Assembly: GCF_014648355.1 (NCBI RefSeq)
Contig: NZ_BMQY01000004.1
Coordinates: forward strand, 1 to 64,000
Direction: 5' to 3'
DNA: 64,000 nucleotides
Source of the DNA: Couchioplanes azureus
GTDB taxonomy: Bacteria > Actinomycetota > Actinomycetes > Mycobacteriales > Micromonosporaceae
The notes beneath the pieces are model-generated. The model was given only the letters and a program-made list of their open reading frames with translations. It was not told where the DNA came from and made no database searches. Both the position numbers and the translations under genes were made by a program. Below, one piece after another: positions 19,722 to 28,985 of the stretch (positions are counted from its first letter, which is position 1; each line of letters starts with the position of its first letter).

Positions 19722-20921
19722 GTGGCTGAGCTGCCCCTGATCGCGCCGATGCTGGCCGCCGCCGGTGCGCTGCCGGCCGGGCCCGGGTGGGCGGTCGAGA
19801 TGAAGTACGACGGCGTCCGCGCGGTCGGCTACGTGCAGCACGGGCAGGTCCGGCTGCTGTCGCGCAACGGCAACGACGTCACCCACTCGTACCCCGAGCT
19901 GGCCGAGCTCGGGCGGCTTCTCGGCCGGCGAGCGGCGGTCCTGGACGGGGAGGTGGTCGCGCTGGAGGCGGGGGACCGGCCGAGCTTCGCCCGGTTGCAG
20001 CAGCGGATCCACCAGAGCGCGCCCCCGGCCGCCCTGCGCGACGCCGTACCGGTGGTGTTCTTCCCGTTCGACGTGCTGCACCTCGACGGAGCCGACACCA
20101 CCGCCCTGCCGTACACCGCACGGCGGGAGCTGCTGGAGGGGCTGGGCCTGTCCGGCCGGCACGTGCGGGTGCCGGCCGGCTTCCCCGGCGCCGACGGGGT
20201 CGCCGTGTTGCGGGCCGCGGAGCTCGCCGGGTACGAGGGGGTGGTCGCGAAGCGGCTCGCCGCGCCGTACCGGCCCGGGAAGCGCTCCGCCGACTGGACG
20301 AAGGTGCCCCTGGTGCGCACCCAGGAGGTCATCGTCATCGGCTGGAAGCCCGGCAACGGCCGCCGTGCCGGGCTGCCGGGGTCGCTGCTGCTCGCCGTCT
20401 ACGACGCCGCGGACGCGCTGGTGTTCGCCGGGCACGTCGGTACCGGCTTCACCGACGCCATGCTGCGCCGGTTGCAGCAGGAGCTGGCACCGCTGGCCCG
20501 TACGACGCCGCCGGTGGCCGCGGTCCCACGCGAGCACGCCCGGCACGCCCACTGGGTCGAGCCCGTGCTCATCGGCGAGGTGGCGTTCCGGAACTGGACC
20601 GAGGAGGGCCGGCTGCGGCATCCGTCCTGGCGCGGGCTGCGTCCCGACCGGAGCGCCGGTTCCGTGCGCCGGGCGCCCGAGCCGATCCCCGCGCCGCCGG
20701 CGGGCACCGTCGAGGGCGCCCTGCAGACCCCCGACGGCCGGTGGCGCGTCGAGATCGTCCGCCGCGGCGGCCAGCGGTTCTACCGGCTGGTGCACGGCGA
20801 CAACATCGTCGACGGCCTGGTCATCGCCACCGTCGAGCGGCTGCTCGCCGAGGCCGGCGTCGACATCGCCTCGCTCGAGGAGGCCCCCGCGGCCCGCGGC
20901 CGGCACACCGGGGCCGCCTAG
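19722..20921 (+). CDS. ATP-dependent DNA ligase (LigC/LigD ligase-domain type) with C-terminal extension
   Basis: 399 residues. The adenylation domain begins with ligase motif I, EMKYDGVR, whose Lys takes AMP; motifs RNGNDVT, LDGEVVAL and EGVVAKR follow in order, then the OB-fold (GWKPGNGRR, VGTGF). The last 65 residues, after about 330, are an extra small domain not present in minimal LigC-type enzymes. No polymerase or phosphoesterase domain of full LigD is present and no Ku gene is nearby. GGAGG eight bases before the GTG at 19722 decides the start. Confidence 0.9.
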   Translation: MAELPLIAPMLAAAGALPAGPGWAVEMKYDGVRAVGYVQHGQVRLLSRNGNDVTHSYPELAELGRLLGRRAAVLDGEVVALEAGDRPSFARLQQRIHQSAPPAALRDAVPVVFFPFDVLHLDGADTTALPYTARRELLEGLGLSGRHVRVPAGFPGADGVAVLRAAELAGYEGVVAKRLAAPYRPGKRSADWTKVPLVRTQEVIVIGWKPGNGRRAGLPGSLLLAVYDAADALVFAGHVGTGFTDAMLRRLQQELAPLARTTPPVAAVPREHARHAHWVEPVLIGEVAFRNWTEEGRLRHPSWRGLRPDRSAGSVRRAPEPIPAPPAGTVEGALQTPDGRWRVEIVRRGGQRFYRLVHGDNIVDGLVIATVERLLAEAGVDIASLEEAPAARGRHTGAA

Positions 20922-20973
20922 CGGCGACCCGGGTGCCGCGCCGCGGACCGGGGTGAAAGGCCGAAACCGGGGG

Positions 20974-22734
20974 TCAGCCGCCGATCAGCGTGCGGATGCG
21001 GTCGGCTCCCACGGCCAGCAGCAGCGTGGGCAGGCGCGGCCCGGTCTCCTTGCCGATCAGGAGCCGGTACACCAGCACGAAGAAGGACCGCTGCGCGACC
21101 TTCAGCTCCGCGGTCGGCTTGGTGTCCGGGGGCAGGCCCGCCATGACCTTCGGTACGCCGTACACGAGCGTCGTCAGCCCGTCCAGCGACCAGTTCTCGT
21201 CGAGCCCGGCCGCCAGCAGCCGCAGGGACTCGCGCTGGTCGTCGTCGAGCGACGCCAGGAGCTCCTTGTCCGGCTCGGTGCGGACCTGGGTGCGCGCCTC
21301 GGCGGGGAGCTGGGTGAGGACCCAGGTCTGCGCCCGGTCGAGGCGGGGACGCACCTGGGACAGGTCGGTCACCGGGCGGCGCGGGTCGAGGTCGCGCAGG
21401 ATGCGCAGGGTCTGCTCGTCGTGGCCGGTGGTGATGTCGACGATCGAGGCCAGGGTGCGGTACGCGACCGGGATCGGCGTGCGGGGCAGCGTGACCGTGG
21501 CCGTCCGGACGGCGCGGTCGTGTGCCGCCTCGTCGCCGGGTGCGGCCGCGCCGGTGGCGATCTTGGCTTCCAGGGCGTCCCACTCGTCGTACAGGCGCTG
21601 GATCTCCGCGTCGAAGGCCACCTTGAAGGACTGGTTGGGGCGGCGGCGGGCGTACATCCAGCGCAGCAGCGGCGCCTCCATGATGGCCAGGGCGTCCGCG
21701 GGGGTCGGCACCGCGCCGCGGGAGCTGGACATCTTCGCCATGCCGCTGATGCCGACGAAGGCGTACATGGGGCCGATCGGCTGCTCGGCGCCGAAGACCT
21801 CGGTGACGATCTGGCCGCCGACCACGAACGACGAGCCGGGGGAGGAGTGGTCGACGCCGGAGGGCTCGAAGTGCACGCCCTCGTACGCCCACCGCATCGG
21901 CCAGTCGACCTTCCAGACCAGCTTGCCGCGGTCGAACTCGCGCAGCAGCACGGTCTCGGTGAACCCGCAGGCGCACAGGTACGTCAGCGCGGTGCTCTCG
22001 TCGTCGTACGCGGTGACGGTCGTGGTGTCCTTGCCGCACTGACCGCAGTAAGGCTTGTACGGGTAGTAACCGGTGCTCGCCGCGCCGTCGTCCTCGTCGG
22101 CCGCGCCGGAACCCTCGGCCGCCTCCGCGGCCGCCGCGGCGTCGGCCGCGTCGAGCTTGGCGTTCGCCTTCGGCGCGGCGGTCCGGCCCTTGGTGCGGTA
22201 GCGGTCCAGGATCGCGTCGATGCGCCCGCGCTCGCGCATCGCCAGCAGGATCTGCTCCCGGTAGGCCCCGGAGGTGTACATCTGCGTCTGCGAGATGCCC
22301 CGGTAGTCGACGCCGAGCTCGGCCAGCGAGTCGATCATCGCGGCCTTGAAGTGCTCGGCCCAGTTGGGGAAGCGGCTGCCGGGCGGCGCGGGCACGGCGG
22401 TCAGCGGCTTGCCGATGTGCTCGGCCCAGGACGGGTCGACGCCCGCCGGCACCTTGCGGAACCGGTCGAAATCGTCCCACGAGATGAGGTGCTCCACCTC
22501 GTGCCCGCGCCGGCGGATCTCGTCCGCGACCAGGTGCGGCGTCATCACCTCGCGCAGGTTGCCCAGGTGGATGGGCCCGGACGGGCTCAGCCCGGACGCG
22601 CACACCACCGGCTTGCCCGGCGAGCGGCGCTGTGCCTCGGCGATCACCTCGTCGGCGAACCGGCTCACCCAGTCGACGGCTCCTGCTGCTTCAGCCACGA
22701 TCTCCAACTTCCGTTCTCGTCTGGTCCCGGCCAT
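20974..22734 (-). CDS. lysS: Class I lysyl-tRNA synthetase
   Basis: 586 residues. It charges tRNA-Lys and belongs to the class I, archaeal-type family: the nucleotide-binding motif reads PSGPIHLGN and the KMSKS-like loop reads KMSSS. A zinc-ribbon-like insert with CGQCG and CACG lies in the middle, after an acidic Ala-rich linker (about residues 190-215). Class I LysRS is found in several actinobacteria in place of or beside the class II enzyme. The ATG at 22734 lacks a close ribosome site; a GTG at 22698 with GGAG four bases upstream is a good alternative start. Confidence 0.93.
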   Translation of the reverse strand: MAGTRRERKLEIVAEAAGAVDWVSRFADEVIAEAQRRSPGKPVVCASGLSPSGPIHLGNLREVMTPHLVADEIRRRGHEVEHLISWDDFDRFRKVPAGVDPSWAEHIGKPLTAVPAPPGSRFPNWAEHFKAAMIDSLAELGVDYRGISQTQMYTSGAYREQILLAMRERGRIDAILDRYRTKGRTAAPKANAKLDAADAAAAAEAAEGSGAADEDDGAASTGYYPYKPYCGQCGKDTTTVTAYDDESTALTYLCACGFTETVLLREFDRGKLVWKVDWPMRWAYEGVHFEPSGVDHSSPGSSFVVGGQIVTEVFGAEQPIGPMYAFVGISGMAKMSSSRGAVPTPADALAIMEAPLLRWMYARRRPNQSFKVAFDAEIQRLYDEWDALEAKIATGAAAPGDEAAHDRAVRTATVTLPRTPIPVAYRTLASIVDITTGHDEQTLRILRDLDPRRPVTDLSQVRPRLDRAQTWVLTQLPAEARTQVRTEPDKELLASLDDDQRESLRLLAAGLDENWSLDGLTTLVYGVPKVMAGLPPDTKPTAELKVAQRSFFVLVYRLLIGKETGPRLPTLLLAVGADRIRTLIGG

Positions 22735-22825
22735 TTTCCCGGATCGCCTCCGGCGGCCCGCGCGCCGGGTCGGCGGCGCCGCGGCGAATCCTCAAGTCGC
22801 GTCCGCCCGCGGTCGATGGTCGGGC

Positions 22826-24334
22826 GTGACCGACAGGCGCGTCCCCGCCGAGCGTGCGGCCTCGGTGGCCGCCGCGGGGGCCGCCGTGCTGCTGGCCGGC
22901 CTGGCCGTCGGCCTCGCCGGGGGGTGGCCGGGCGAGACCGTCCGACCGTACGTCATGATCGCGATGTCCGTCCTCCTGGCGGTGCTCTGCGCGGCGCTGG
23001 GCTTCCGGGCCGGCAGACGCGGCGCCGGCACCGCCCGGCGGCGCGAGGACCGCGACCCGCTGACCGGGCTCGCCAACCGGGCCGGCCTCGCCGGGCGCCT
23101 GGCCGAGCTCGGCGCCCGGCCGCCGGACGGCGACCGGCACGCCGCCGTCCTCGTCATCGACGTGGACCACCTCGGCGACGTCAACGCCCGGTACGGCACC
23201 CGCGCCGGCGACGCGGTGCTCACGGCCGTGGCCAGCGCGGTGCGCTCGGTCCTGCGCGCCGGGGACACCGCCGGGCGCATCGGCGGCGACGAGTTCGCCG
23301 TCATCCTGCGCGACCTGCCCGAGCCCGCCGCCGCGGCGCGTGTCGCGCAGCGGCTCGTCGACACGCTGCGCACCCCGGTCATCGCCGGCGAGCACGTGGT
23401 CGCGGCCGGGGCCAGCGTCGGTGTCGCGCTGCGCGACGAGGCCACCCCGGGCGGCGAGCGGCTGCTGCGGCACGCCGGTGCCGCCCTCGACGCGGCCAAG
23501 CGCGCCGGACGCGGCCGTCACGAGATCTACCGCGCCGGTCCCGACGCCGGGGCGCGGGACGCGGAACTGCGCCGGGCGATCGCCGACGGCGGCCTCGTCG
23601 TGCTCTTCCAGCCGGTCGTCGGCCTGAGCACCGGCGCCGTCGTGGCCGTGGAGGCGCTGGTCCGCTGGCTGCACCCGCGGCGCGGCCTGCTGATGCCGGA
23701 CGACTTCCTCGGCCTCGCCGAGGAGACCGGCGCCATCGTGCCGCTGGGGGAGTGGGTGCTGCGCGAGGCCTGCCGTGCGGCCGCCCGCTGGCGGGCCACC
23801 GTGCCGGGCGTGGAGCACGTGCGGCTGAGCGTGAACCTCTCACCGGAGCAGGTCCTGGCGCCGGACCTGGTGGAGACGGTCCGCGGCGTGCTGGCCGGGA
23901 CCGGCTTCCCGGCGGACCGGCTGGTCCTCGAGCTCGCCGCGGACCTGCTCCGCGACCCCGGCCCGGACCTGCGGGACCGGCTCGCGAGCCTGCGCGAGCT
24001 GGGCGCCGGCCTCGCCGTGGACGACGTCGGCTTCTCCCCGCCGGACGGGCTGCGCCGGCTGCCGGCCAGCACCCTGAAGATCGACGGATCGCTCGTCGCC
24101 GGCGTCGCCGCCGACCCGGCGGCGCGGACGGCCGTCGAGGAGATCGTCCGGCTCGGCGCGACGCTCGGCGCGACGGTGGTCGCCGAGGGCGTGGAGACCG
24201 CGCAGCAGGCCCGCATCCTCGCCGGGTTGGGCTGCGCCGCCGGTCAGGGCTTCCACTTCTGCGAGCCGCTGCACGGCCGCACCGTGGCACAGGCGCTGCG
24301 CCGGACCCACCAGGGCGTGCGCACCGACGAGTGA
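22826..24334 (+). CDS. Membrane GGDEF-EAL protein
   Basis: 502 residues. Two transmembrane helices (about 12-32 and 42-60), then a GGDEF domain with RIGGDEF intact (cyclase-competent) and an EAL domain. The EAL part keeps EAL, NLSPEQ, KIDGS and AEGVET, but the loop-6 motif is degraded (DDVGFSPPDG instead of DDFGTGYSSL) and LEITES reads LELAAD, so phosphodiesterase activity may be weak. It sits divergent from lysS and convergent with the response-regulator gene. GATGGT 5 nt before the GTG suggests a leaderless start. Confidence 0.92.
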   Translation: MTDRRVPAERAASVAAAGAAVLLAGLAVGLAGGWPGETVRPYVMIAMSVLLAVLCAALGFRAGRRGAGTARRREDRDPLTGLANRAGLAGRLAELGARPPDGDRHAAVLVIDVDHLGDVNARYGTRAGDAVLTAVASAVRSVLRAGDTAGRIGGDEFAVILRDLPEPAAAARVAQRLVDTLRTPVIAGEHVVAAGASVGVALRDEATPGGERLLRHAGAALDAAKRAGRGRHEIYRAGPDAGARDAELRRAIADGGLVVLFQPVVGLSTGAVVAVEALVRWLHPRRGLLMPDDFLGLAEETGAIVPLGEWVLREACRAAARWRATVPGVEHVRLSVNLSPEQVLAPDLVETVRGVLAGTGFPADRLVLELAADLLRDPGPDLRDRLASLRELGAGLAVDDVGFSPPDGLRRLPASTLKIDGSLVAGVAADPAARTAVEEIVRLGATLGATVVAEGVETAQQARILAGLGCAAGQGFHFCEPLHGRTVAQALRRTHQGVRTDE

Positions 24335-24347
24335 GCCGGGCGCGCCG

Positions 24348-25010
24348 TCACCCGCCGATGCGGTAGCCCGACCGGTGCACCGTGTGCACCACCGCGGGAT
24401 CGCCGAGCTTCTTGCGCAGGTTCATGACGGTGACCCGGACGACGTGGGTGAACGGGTCGGCGTTCTCGTCCCAGGCCCGTTCGAGCAGCTCCTCCGCGCT
24501 CACCACCGCGCCGCGCGCCGCCAGCAGTACGTGCAGGACGGCGAACTCCTTGTTGGTCAGGTTGAGCACCCGCCCGTCGCGGGTGGCGACGTGCCGGGCG
24601 ACGTCGAGGACGACGCCCTCCTGCTCGAGGACCGGCGGCACCGCGGGCGTCGACCGGCGCCCGAGCGCCTGCACCCGGGCCGCCAGCTCGGCGAAGGCGA
24701 AGGGCTTGGTCAGGTAGTCGTCGGCGCCGAGGCCCAGGCCCTCGACCCGGTCGCGCAGCCCGGCCGCGGCGGTCAGCAGCAGCACCCGGGTGTCCACGTC
24801 CGCGGTGTCGGCGACCCAGCGGCACACCTGGTCACCGGTGCGCCCCGGCATGTCGCGGTCCAGGACGGCCACGTCGTAGCGGTGCACGCTGATCCGCTCG
24901 AAGGCCGTGTCGCCGTCGTAGCAGACGTCCACCGCCATGGAGAGGCGCCGCAGCCCCTCGGCCACCGTGTCCGCCAGAAGTCGCTCGTCGTCCGCCACCA
25001 GCACTCGCAC
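24348..25010 (-). CDS. OmpR-type response regulator (orphan)
   Basis: 220 residues. A receiver domain (LVADDERL, phosphoacceptor Asp in VLDRDMPG, Lys in LTKPF) is followed by a winged-helix DNA-binding domain (LTNKEFAVL, HVVRVTVMNLRKKL, VHRSGYRI). No kinase gene is adjacent; the only kinase of the window is the orphan at 7383-8474. The GTG at 25010 begins MRVLVADDE, as is standard for the family. The stop lies 14 bp from the end of the convergent GGDEF-EAL gene. Confidence 0.93.
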   Translation of the reverse strand: MRVLVADDERLLADTVAEGLRRLSMAVDVCYDGDTAFERISVHRYDVAVLDRDMPGRTGDQVCRWVADTADVDTRVLLLTAAAGLRDRVEGLGLGADDYLTKPFAFAELAARVQALGRRSTPAVPPVLEQEGVVLDVARHVATRDGRVLNLTNKEFAVLHVLLAARGAVVSAEELLERAWDENADPFTHVVRVTVMNLRKKLGDPAVVHTVHRSGYRIGG

Positions 25011-25142
25011 CGCCCGAGTGTGCCAGGCGGAAGTTAAGGCCCACGTCAAGATCCGGTTCACCGGCACGGGACGCGGCACCGCCCAGGATCGGCCTCCGCA
25101 AGATCGCCCCGAGGGCCGCGCGAGCGGCGAGGAGGTCAGGAC

Positions 25143-26336
25143 GTGCCGCAGGCATCCCCGCGCCGGCTGGTGGCGCTCGACGGGCTGCGCCTGGTCGCCG
25201 CCGTCGCGGTCGCCGTCTACCACTACACGACGTTCTGGCACCTGGACGGCGAGCACGAACCGGTGTACTTCCTGCCGCACGCCGCCAAGGTCACCGTGTA
25301 CGGATTCCTGGGCGTCGAACTGTTCTTCATGATCAGCGGCTTCGCCATCTGCATGAGCGGCTGGGGGCGCGGCCTCGGCGACTTCGTCGTCTCCCGGGTC
25401 TCGCGCCTCTACCCGGCGTACTGGGTCTGCATCGTGCTGACCGTGACGGTGACCGCCGTCTTCCCGATCGGCGGCCACCTGCCGGTCTTCACCGACCACA
25501 CCCTGGCCGACGTCGCCGTCAACTTCACCATGCTGCAAGAGCCCCTGGGTGTGCACGGGGTCGAGAGCGTCTACTGGACGCTCTGGAGCGAGCTGCGGTT
25601 CTACCTGCTGTTCGCGGTCTTCGTCGTGGCGCCCGGGATCACCTACCGGCGTACGGTCATCTTCTGCGCGGCCTGGATGCTCGCCGCCGCGGTGGCCCCG
25701 GCGATCGGCAACAAGGCCTTCACCATGCTGACCGTCCGGCACTACGCGCCGTACTTCGTCGCCGGCATCGTCCTGTACCTGATGCGCCGCTTCGGGACCA
25801 CGCCGCTGCTCTGGGCGATGCTCGGCCTGACCTGGCTGCTCAGCCTCTACAGCCTGGGCGAGCGGGTCCGGCTCGACCCCGGCTGGAAGGTCGCGCTCTG
25901 GCCGGCGGTGCTGATCGTCACCGCGTGCTACGGCGTCCTGCTGCTGATCGCGTTGGGCCGCACCGACCGGCTGAGCTGGCGGTGGCTGACCGTCGCCGGC
26001 GCGCTGACCTTTCCCTTCTACCTGCTGCACCAGCGCATCGGATACATCGTCATCCGATACGGCTACGAGCACACCGGCCTGAGCGTCGGCCTCCTCGTCG
26101 CCGGCACCCTCGCGGTCATGCTGGTCCCCGCCTGGCTGGTGCACCGGTGCGTCGAGCGGCCCTTCGGCCCCCGGATGCGCGACGCGCTGCGGCGCGGCGT
26201 CGAGGCCGTCCGGGCGGCCACGCCCCGCCCGGCGGCGGCCCGCCCGCCCGGGGTCGTGCCGCGCCGGCGCGATCTGGCCCTGGCCGAGCTGACGGCGTGG
26301 ACCGGGCCGCGGGAGCCGGTCGCACCGAAGCGCTAG
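25143..26336 (+). CDS. Acyltransferase-3 family membrane protein
   Basis: 397 residues with about ten membrane helices. The N-terminal LDGLRLVAAVAVAVYHY and the following GVELFFMISGF are signatures of the family that O-acylates sugars, peptidoglycan or antibiotics; the His of VYHY is the conserved catalytic residue. Near the C-terminus FPFYLLHQ is also typical. The substrate is unknown. GAGGAGG before the GTG supports the start. It is divergent from the response-regulator gene, 132 bp away. Confidence 0.9.
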   Translation: MPQASPRRLVALDGLRLVAAVAVAVYHYTTFWHLDGEHEPVYFLPHAAKVTVYGFLGVELFFMISGFAICMSGWGRGLGDFVVSRVSRLYPAYWVCIVLTVTVTAVFPIGGHLPVFTDHTLADVAVNFTMLQEPLGVHGVESVYWTLWSELRFYLLFAVFVVAPGITYRRTVIFCAAWMLAAAVAPAIGNKAFTMLTVRHYAPYFVAGIVLYLMRRFGTTPLLWAMLGLTWLLSLYSLGERVRLDPGWKVALWPAVLIVTACYGVLLLIALGRTDRLSWRWLTVAGALTFPFYLLHQRIGYIVIRYGYEHTGLSVGLLVAGTLAVMLVPAWLVHRCVERPFGPRMRDALRRGVEAVRAATPRPAAARPPGVVPRRRDLALAELTAWTGPREPVAPKR

Positions 26337-26436
26337 GCATGGAGCGTGGTCTATGGTGAAGCGGGGTACGTCCAGGGCCGCCGACGGGCGGACGGCGTGA
26401 CGCCGCGGGCTCCGAGCACCCCCATCGGAGGCGAGG

Positions 26437-27030
26437 ATGAACGACGCTGGACCGCTCGACGACATGGCGCTGGTGGTGGGCCGGGCGGCGGCCGGCGATC
26501 CCGAGGCGTGGAACGAGATCGTCCGGCGCTACAGCGGGCGGGTCTGGGCGGTGTGCCGGGTGCACCGGCTCGCCCCCGCCGACGCGGCCGACGTCTTCCA
26601 GCAGACCTGGCTGCGCGCGCTCGAGAACCTCGACTCCCTGCGTGATCCGGCGAAGTTCGGCGCCTGGATCGGCACGACGTGCCGCAACGAGTCCCTCGCC
26701 GTGCTCCGCCGGGCGCGGCGCGCGCAGCCCGTGGACGACTCGTGGCTCGACGACCAGCCCGGCGACGCCGCCGACGACCCGGTGTCGTCCTTCCTGGCCG
26801 CCGACCGCGACGCCGAGCTGTGGCAGGCCTTCCGGCGGCTCAGCCGCCGCTGCCGCGACGTGCTGCGGGTGCTGGTGGTCGAGGCCGACGGCGGGCGGCC
26901 GTCGTACGAACTGGCCGCCGCCGCGCTGGGTATGCCGATCGGCAGCCTGGGGCCCACCCGCGGACGGTGCCTCGCCCAACTCCGCCGATTCCTGACAGAA
27001 GGTATCCGGGAGAACGACGGCGACTCCTGA
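26437..27030 (+). CDS. ECF-type RNA polymerase sigma factor
   Basis: 197 residues. Region sigma-2 (VCRVHRL, DVFQQTWLRALENL, IGTTCRNESLAVLRR) and region sigma-4 (LSRRCRDVLRVLV, SYELAAAALGMPIGSL, GRCLAQLRRFL) are both present. GGAGG lies before the ATG. It leads a cassette with a small beta-rich protein 52 bp downstream, a cytoplasmic subtilisin and a TPR-CHAT protein, and no classical HxxxCxxC anti-sigma gene. The expected role is to switch on this or another stress regulon; targets are unknown. Confidence 0.9.
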   Translation: MNDAGPLDDMALVVGRAAAGDPEAWNEIVRRYSGRVWAVCRVHRLAPADAADVFQQTWLRALENLDSLRDPAKFGAWIGTTCRNESLAVLRRARRAQPVDDSWLDDQPGDAADDPVSSFLAADRDAELWQAFRRLSRRCRDVLRVLVVEADGGRPSYELAAAALGMPIGSLGPTRGRCLAQLRRFLTEGIRENDGDS

Positions 27031-27082
27031 CAGTGATGGATACGCCACGCAACCCGATTTCCCACCTGCCGGAGGAGTCACC

Positions 27083-27598
27083 GTGCACGACGCGTACGAT
27101 CCCGCGGACGACGAGCGCCTCCTCACCCGGCTCGGCGACCTGTTCGCCCAGGCCGACCCGCCGCCGGAGCTGCTGCGGGAGCTGGCCCGGCAGAGCTTCG
27201 GGCTGCGCGCCCTCGACGCCGAGCTGGCGGCCCTGGTCGAGGACTCCCAGGCCGCCGACGGCGCGGTGCACCGGCGCGCCGTCGCCGTCCGCGACCCGGG
27301 CACCGCGCCGCAGCCGCGCCAGCTCACCTTCCAGGTCGTCGGGCCGCAGGGCCGCGACGAGGTGGTCATCGCGGTGCAGGTCGAGTTCCTCGGCCCGCGC
27401 CGCCGGCTGACCGGCCACCTCGCCCCGCAGGGGCCGGCCCGCATCGAGGTACGCCAGCCCGCGGCCCCGCAAGCCCGCCAGGTCGACGCCGACGGGCGGG
27501 GCCTGTTCGTCGTCGAGGACGTGCTCGCGGGACCGCTGAGCCTGACCTGCCGCCGCGCCGGCGCACCCGCCGTGGCCACCGAGTGGACCCTCGTGTGA
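27083..27598 (+). CDS. Small protein of the sigma/CHAT cassette, unknown function
   Basis: 171 residues. An N-terminal helical part (about 10-60, rich in Leu and Glu) resembles the interacting helices of anti-sigma partners, but no zinc motif or membrane helix is present. The C-terminal half (about 85-171) has alternating hydrophobic strands like an Ig or transthyretin fold. GGAGGAG upstream sets the GTG start. Close spacing behind the sigma gene suggests cotranscription and a possible regulator of that sigma factor; this is inference. Confidence 0.7.
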   Translation: MHDAYDPADDERLLTRLGDLFAQADPPPELLRELARQSFGLRALDAELAALVEDSQAADGAVHRRAVAVRDPGTAPQPRQLTFQVVGPQGRDEVVIAVQVEFLGPRRRLTGHLAPQGPARIEVRQPAAPQARQVDADGRGLFVVEDVLAGPLSLTCRRAGAPAVATEWTLV

Positions 27599-27614
27599 CG
27601 CCCGGCGGGTGACC

Positions 27615-28925
27615 TCAGGACGTCGGGGTCCCCGGCAGCAGGTGGACGACCTTGCCGAAGCCGGGCAGCGCCGGACGCGGCCCGATCAGCGCGTCGAACG
27701 CCTCCCGCGGGGTCAGCGCCGCGTCCTCCCCGCACAACGCGGCGACGGCCCCGCTGATCTGCGGCGCGCTGAACGACGTGCCGCTCCAGGTCGCCCAGGC
27801 GTCGCTGCCGAACGGGATGTCGGCGCCCACGCCCTCCTCGGGCGGCAGCAGGCCCTCGACGAACGTCGAGACGACCCCCACGCCGACCGTCGAGCAGTGC
27901 ACCCAGGACCCGCGGTTGGAGAACGCCGCCGGGGTCAGGTCGGCGTTCAGCGCGCCCACCGCCTTCACGCCCGGGTACGCCGCCGGATACAGCGGCAGGT
28001 CCGCGCCGTCGTTGCCGGCGCTGGCGACGATCAGCGCCTTCGGGTACGTGGCGTGGACGTACTCCACCGCCTCGCGCATCGCCAGCGGCGCGACGCCGTC
28101 CACGGCGGGCGCGCCGAACGAGGCGTTGACGACCAGCCGGCGGCCCGCGGCGTCGTCCGCGGCCCGGATCAGCATGTCGGCCGCGGCCTCGTCGGTGCCG
28201 AGGCCGTCCGGGCCGGTGAAGCGGTAGACGACGACCTCGCAGTCGGGCGCGATCTGCCGGACGATCCCGGCCGCGAAGGTGCCGTGGCCGGCGAACCAGT
28301 CGATGCGGTTCTTCGGCGCCACCACGTCCAGCTCGTCGGTGCCGTTGCGGACGAGCCCCGTGTCCCAGGCGTCGGAGCGGCCCTGGTCGGTCAGGCCGGT
28401 GTCCACGACCGCCACCCGCACCGGCGCCTGGGCACCGTTCGGCGCGTACGGTCCCGGGGCGACGGTGACGCCCGGATACGACTTGCCCTTGATGACGTAC
28501 CCGAGCGGGACGAGCAGGTTCACGGTGGCCGTGATGCCGTGCTCGCGCAGCCGCTTCGCGTCGGCGCGCAGCTCGCGCGCCGTGCGGCTGGTCCGGCAGC
28601 GCAACACCCGGGTCCGCCGCCGGTCGCTGCGGCCCGGGCGGTCGTCCGGGTGCCAGTTGGGCAGCAGGGCGCCGAGCCGCCCCTGCTGCTCCGCGTCCGC
28701 GTCGACCACCAGCTGGTTCTCGGCGGTGAGCGCGATGCGCTCGTCGTCCGTGGTCACGACCAGGATCGGGTCGCCGGCCGAGCGCCGGCGCACCCGGATG
28801 CGTTCCACGATGTCCTGCTGCGCGGTGGCGAGGACGGCGACCTGCCGGGCGACGTCCTCGCGGTCATGGGCCAGCTGCGCGGCCGTCCGGGTGTCCGGTA
28901 GCGGCCAACGTGCGGCGATGGTCAT
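27615..28925 (-). CDS. Cytoplasmic subtilisin-like serine peptidase (S8) of the sigma/CHAT cassette
   Basis: 436 residues, no signal peptide. A 165-residue N-terminal domain of unknown fold precedes the S8 domain with intact triad: Asp175 in VVDTGL, His214 in GHGTFAAG, Ser384 in GTSFSAPQ, plus oxyanion Asn305 in SAGNDG. It should cut proteins inside the cell. GGGGGAG before the ATG at 28925 sets the start. It is divergent from the CHAT gene (60 bp between starts) and convergent with the small protein gene, so the two proteases may be co-controlled. Confidence 0.9.
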   Translation of the reverse strand: MTIAARWPLPDTRTAAQLAHDREDVARQVAVLATAQQDIVERIRVRRRSAGDPILVVTTDDERIALTAENQLVVDADAEQQGRLGALLPNWHPDDRPGRSDRRRTRVLRCRTSRTARELRADAKRLREHGITATVNLLVPLGYVIKGKSYPGVTVAPGPYAPNGAQAPVRVAVVDTGLTDQGRSDAWDTGLVRNGTDELDVVAPKNRIDWFAGHGTFAAGIVRQIAPDCEVVVYRFTGPDGLGTDEAAADMLIRAADDAAGRRLVVNASFGAPAVDGVAPLAMREAVEYVHATYPKALIVASAGNDGADLPLYPAAYPGVKAVGALNADLTPAAFSNRGSWVHCSTVGVGVVSTFVEGLLPPEEGVGADIPFGSDAWATWSGTSFSAPQISGAVAALCGEDAALTPREAFDALIGPRPALPGFGKVVHLLPGTPTS

Positions 28926-28985
28926 GGATTTCTCCCCCTGTCCGTCGGTACGCTGACGTCGACTTCCTCGCCTCGACCTCGGGCG

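Noticed and set aside
19586..19729. Small 47-codon rightward frame before the DNA ligase gene
   Set aside because: No ribosome site, low-complexity Gly/Ala/Arg composition and overlap with the ligase start; not enough support.
20365..24366. Rightward frame of 1333 codons spanning the ligase, lysS and GGDEF-EAL genes
   Set aside because: Shadow frame on both strands of well-supported genes, Arg/Pro/Gly-rich and without recognisable domains.
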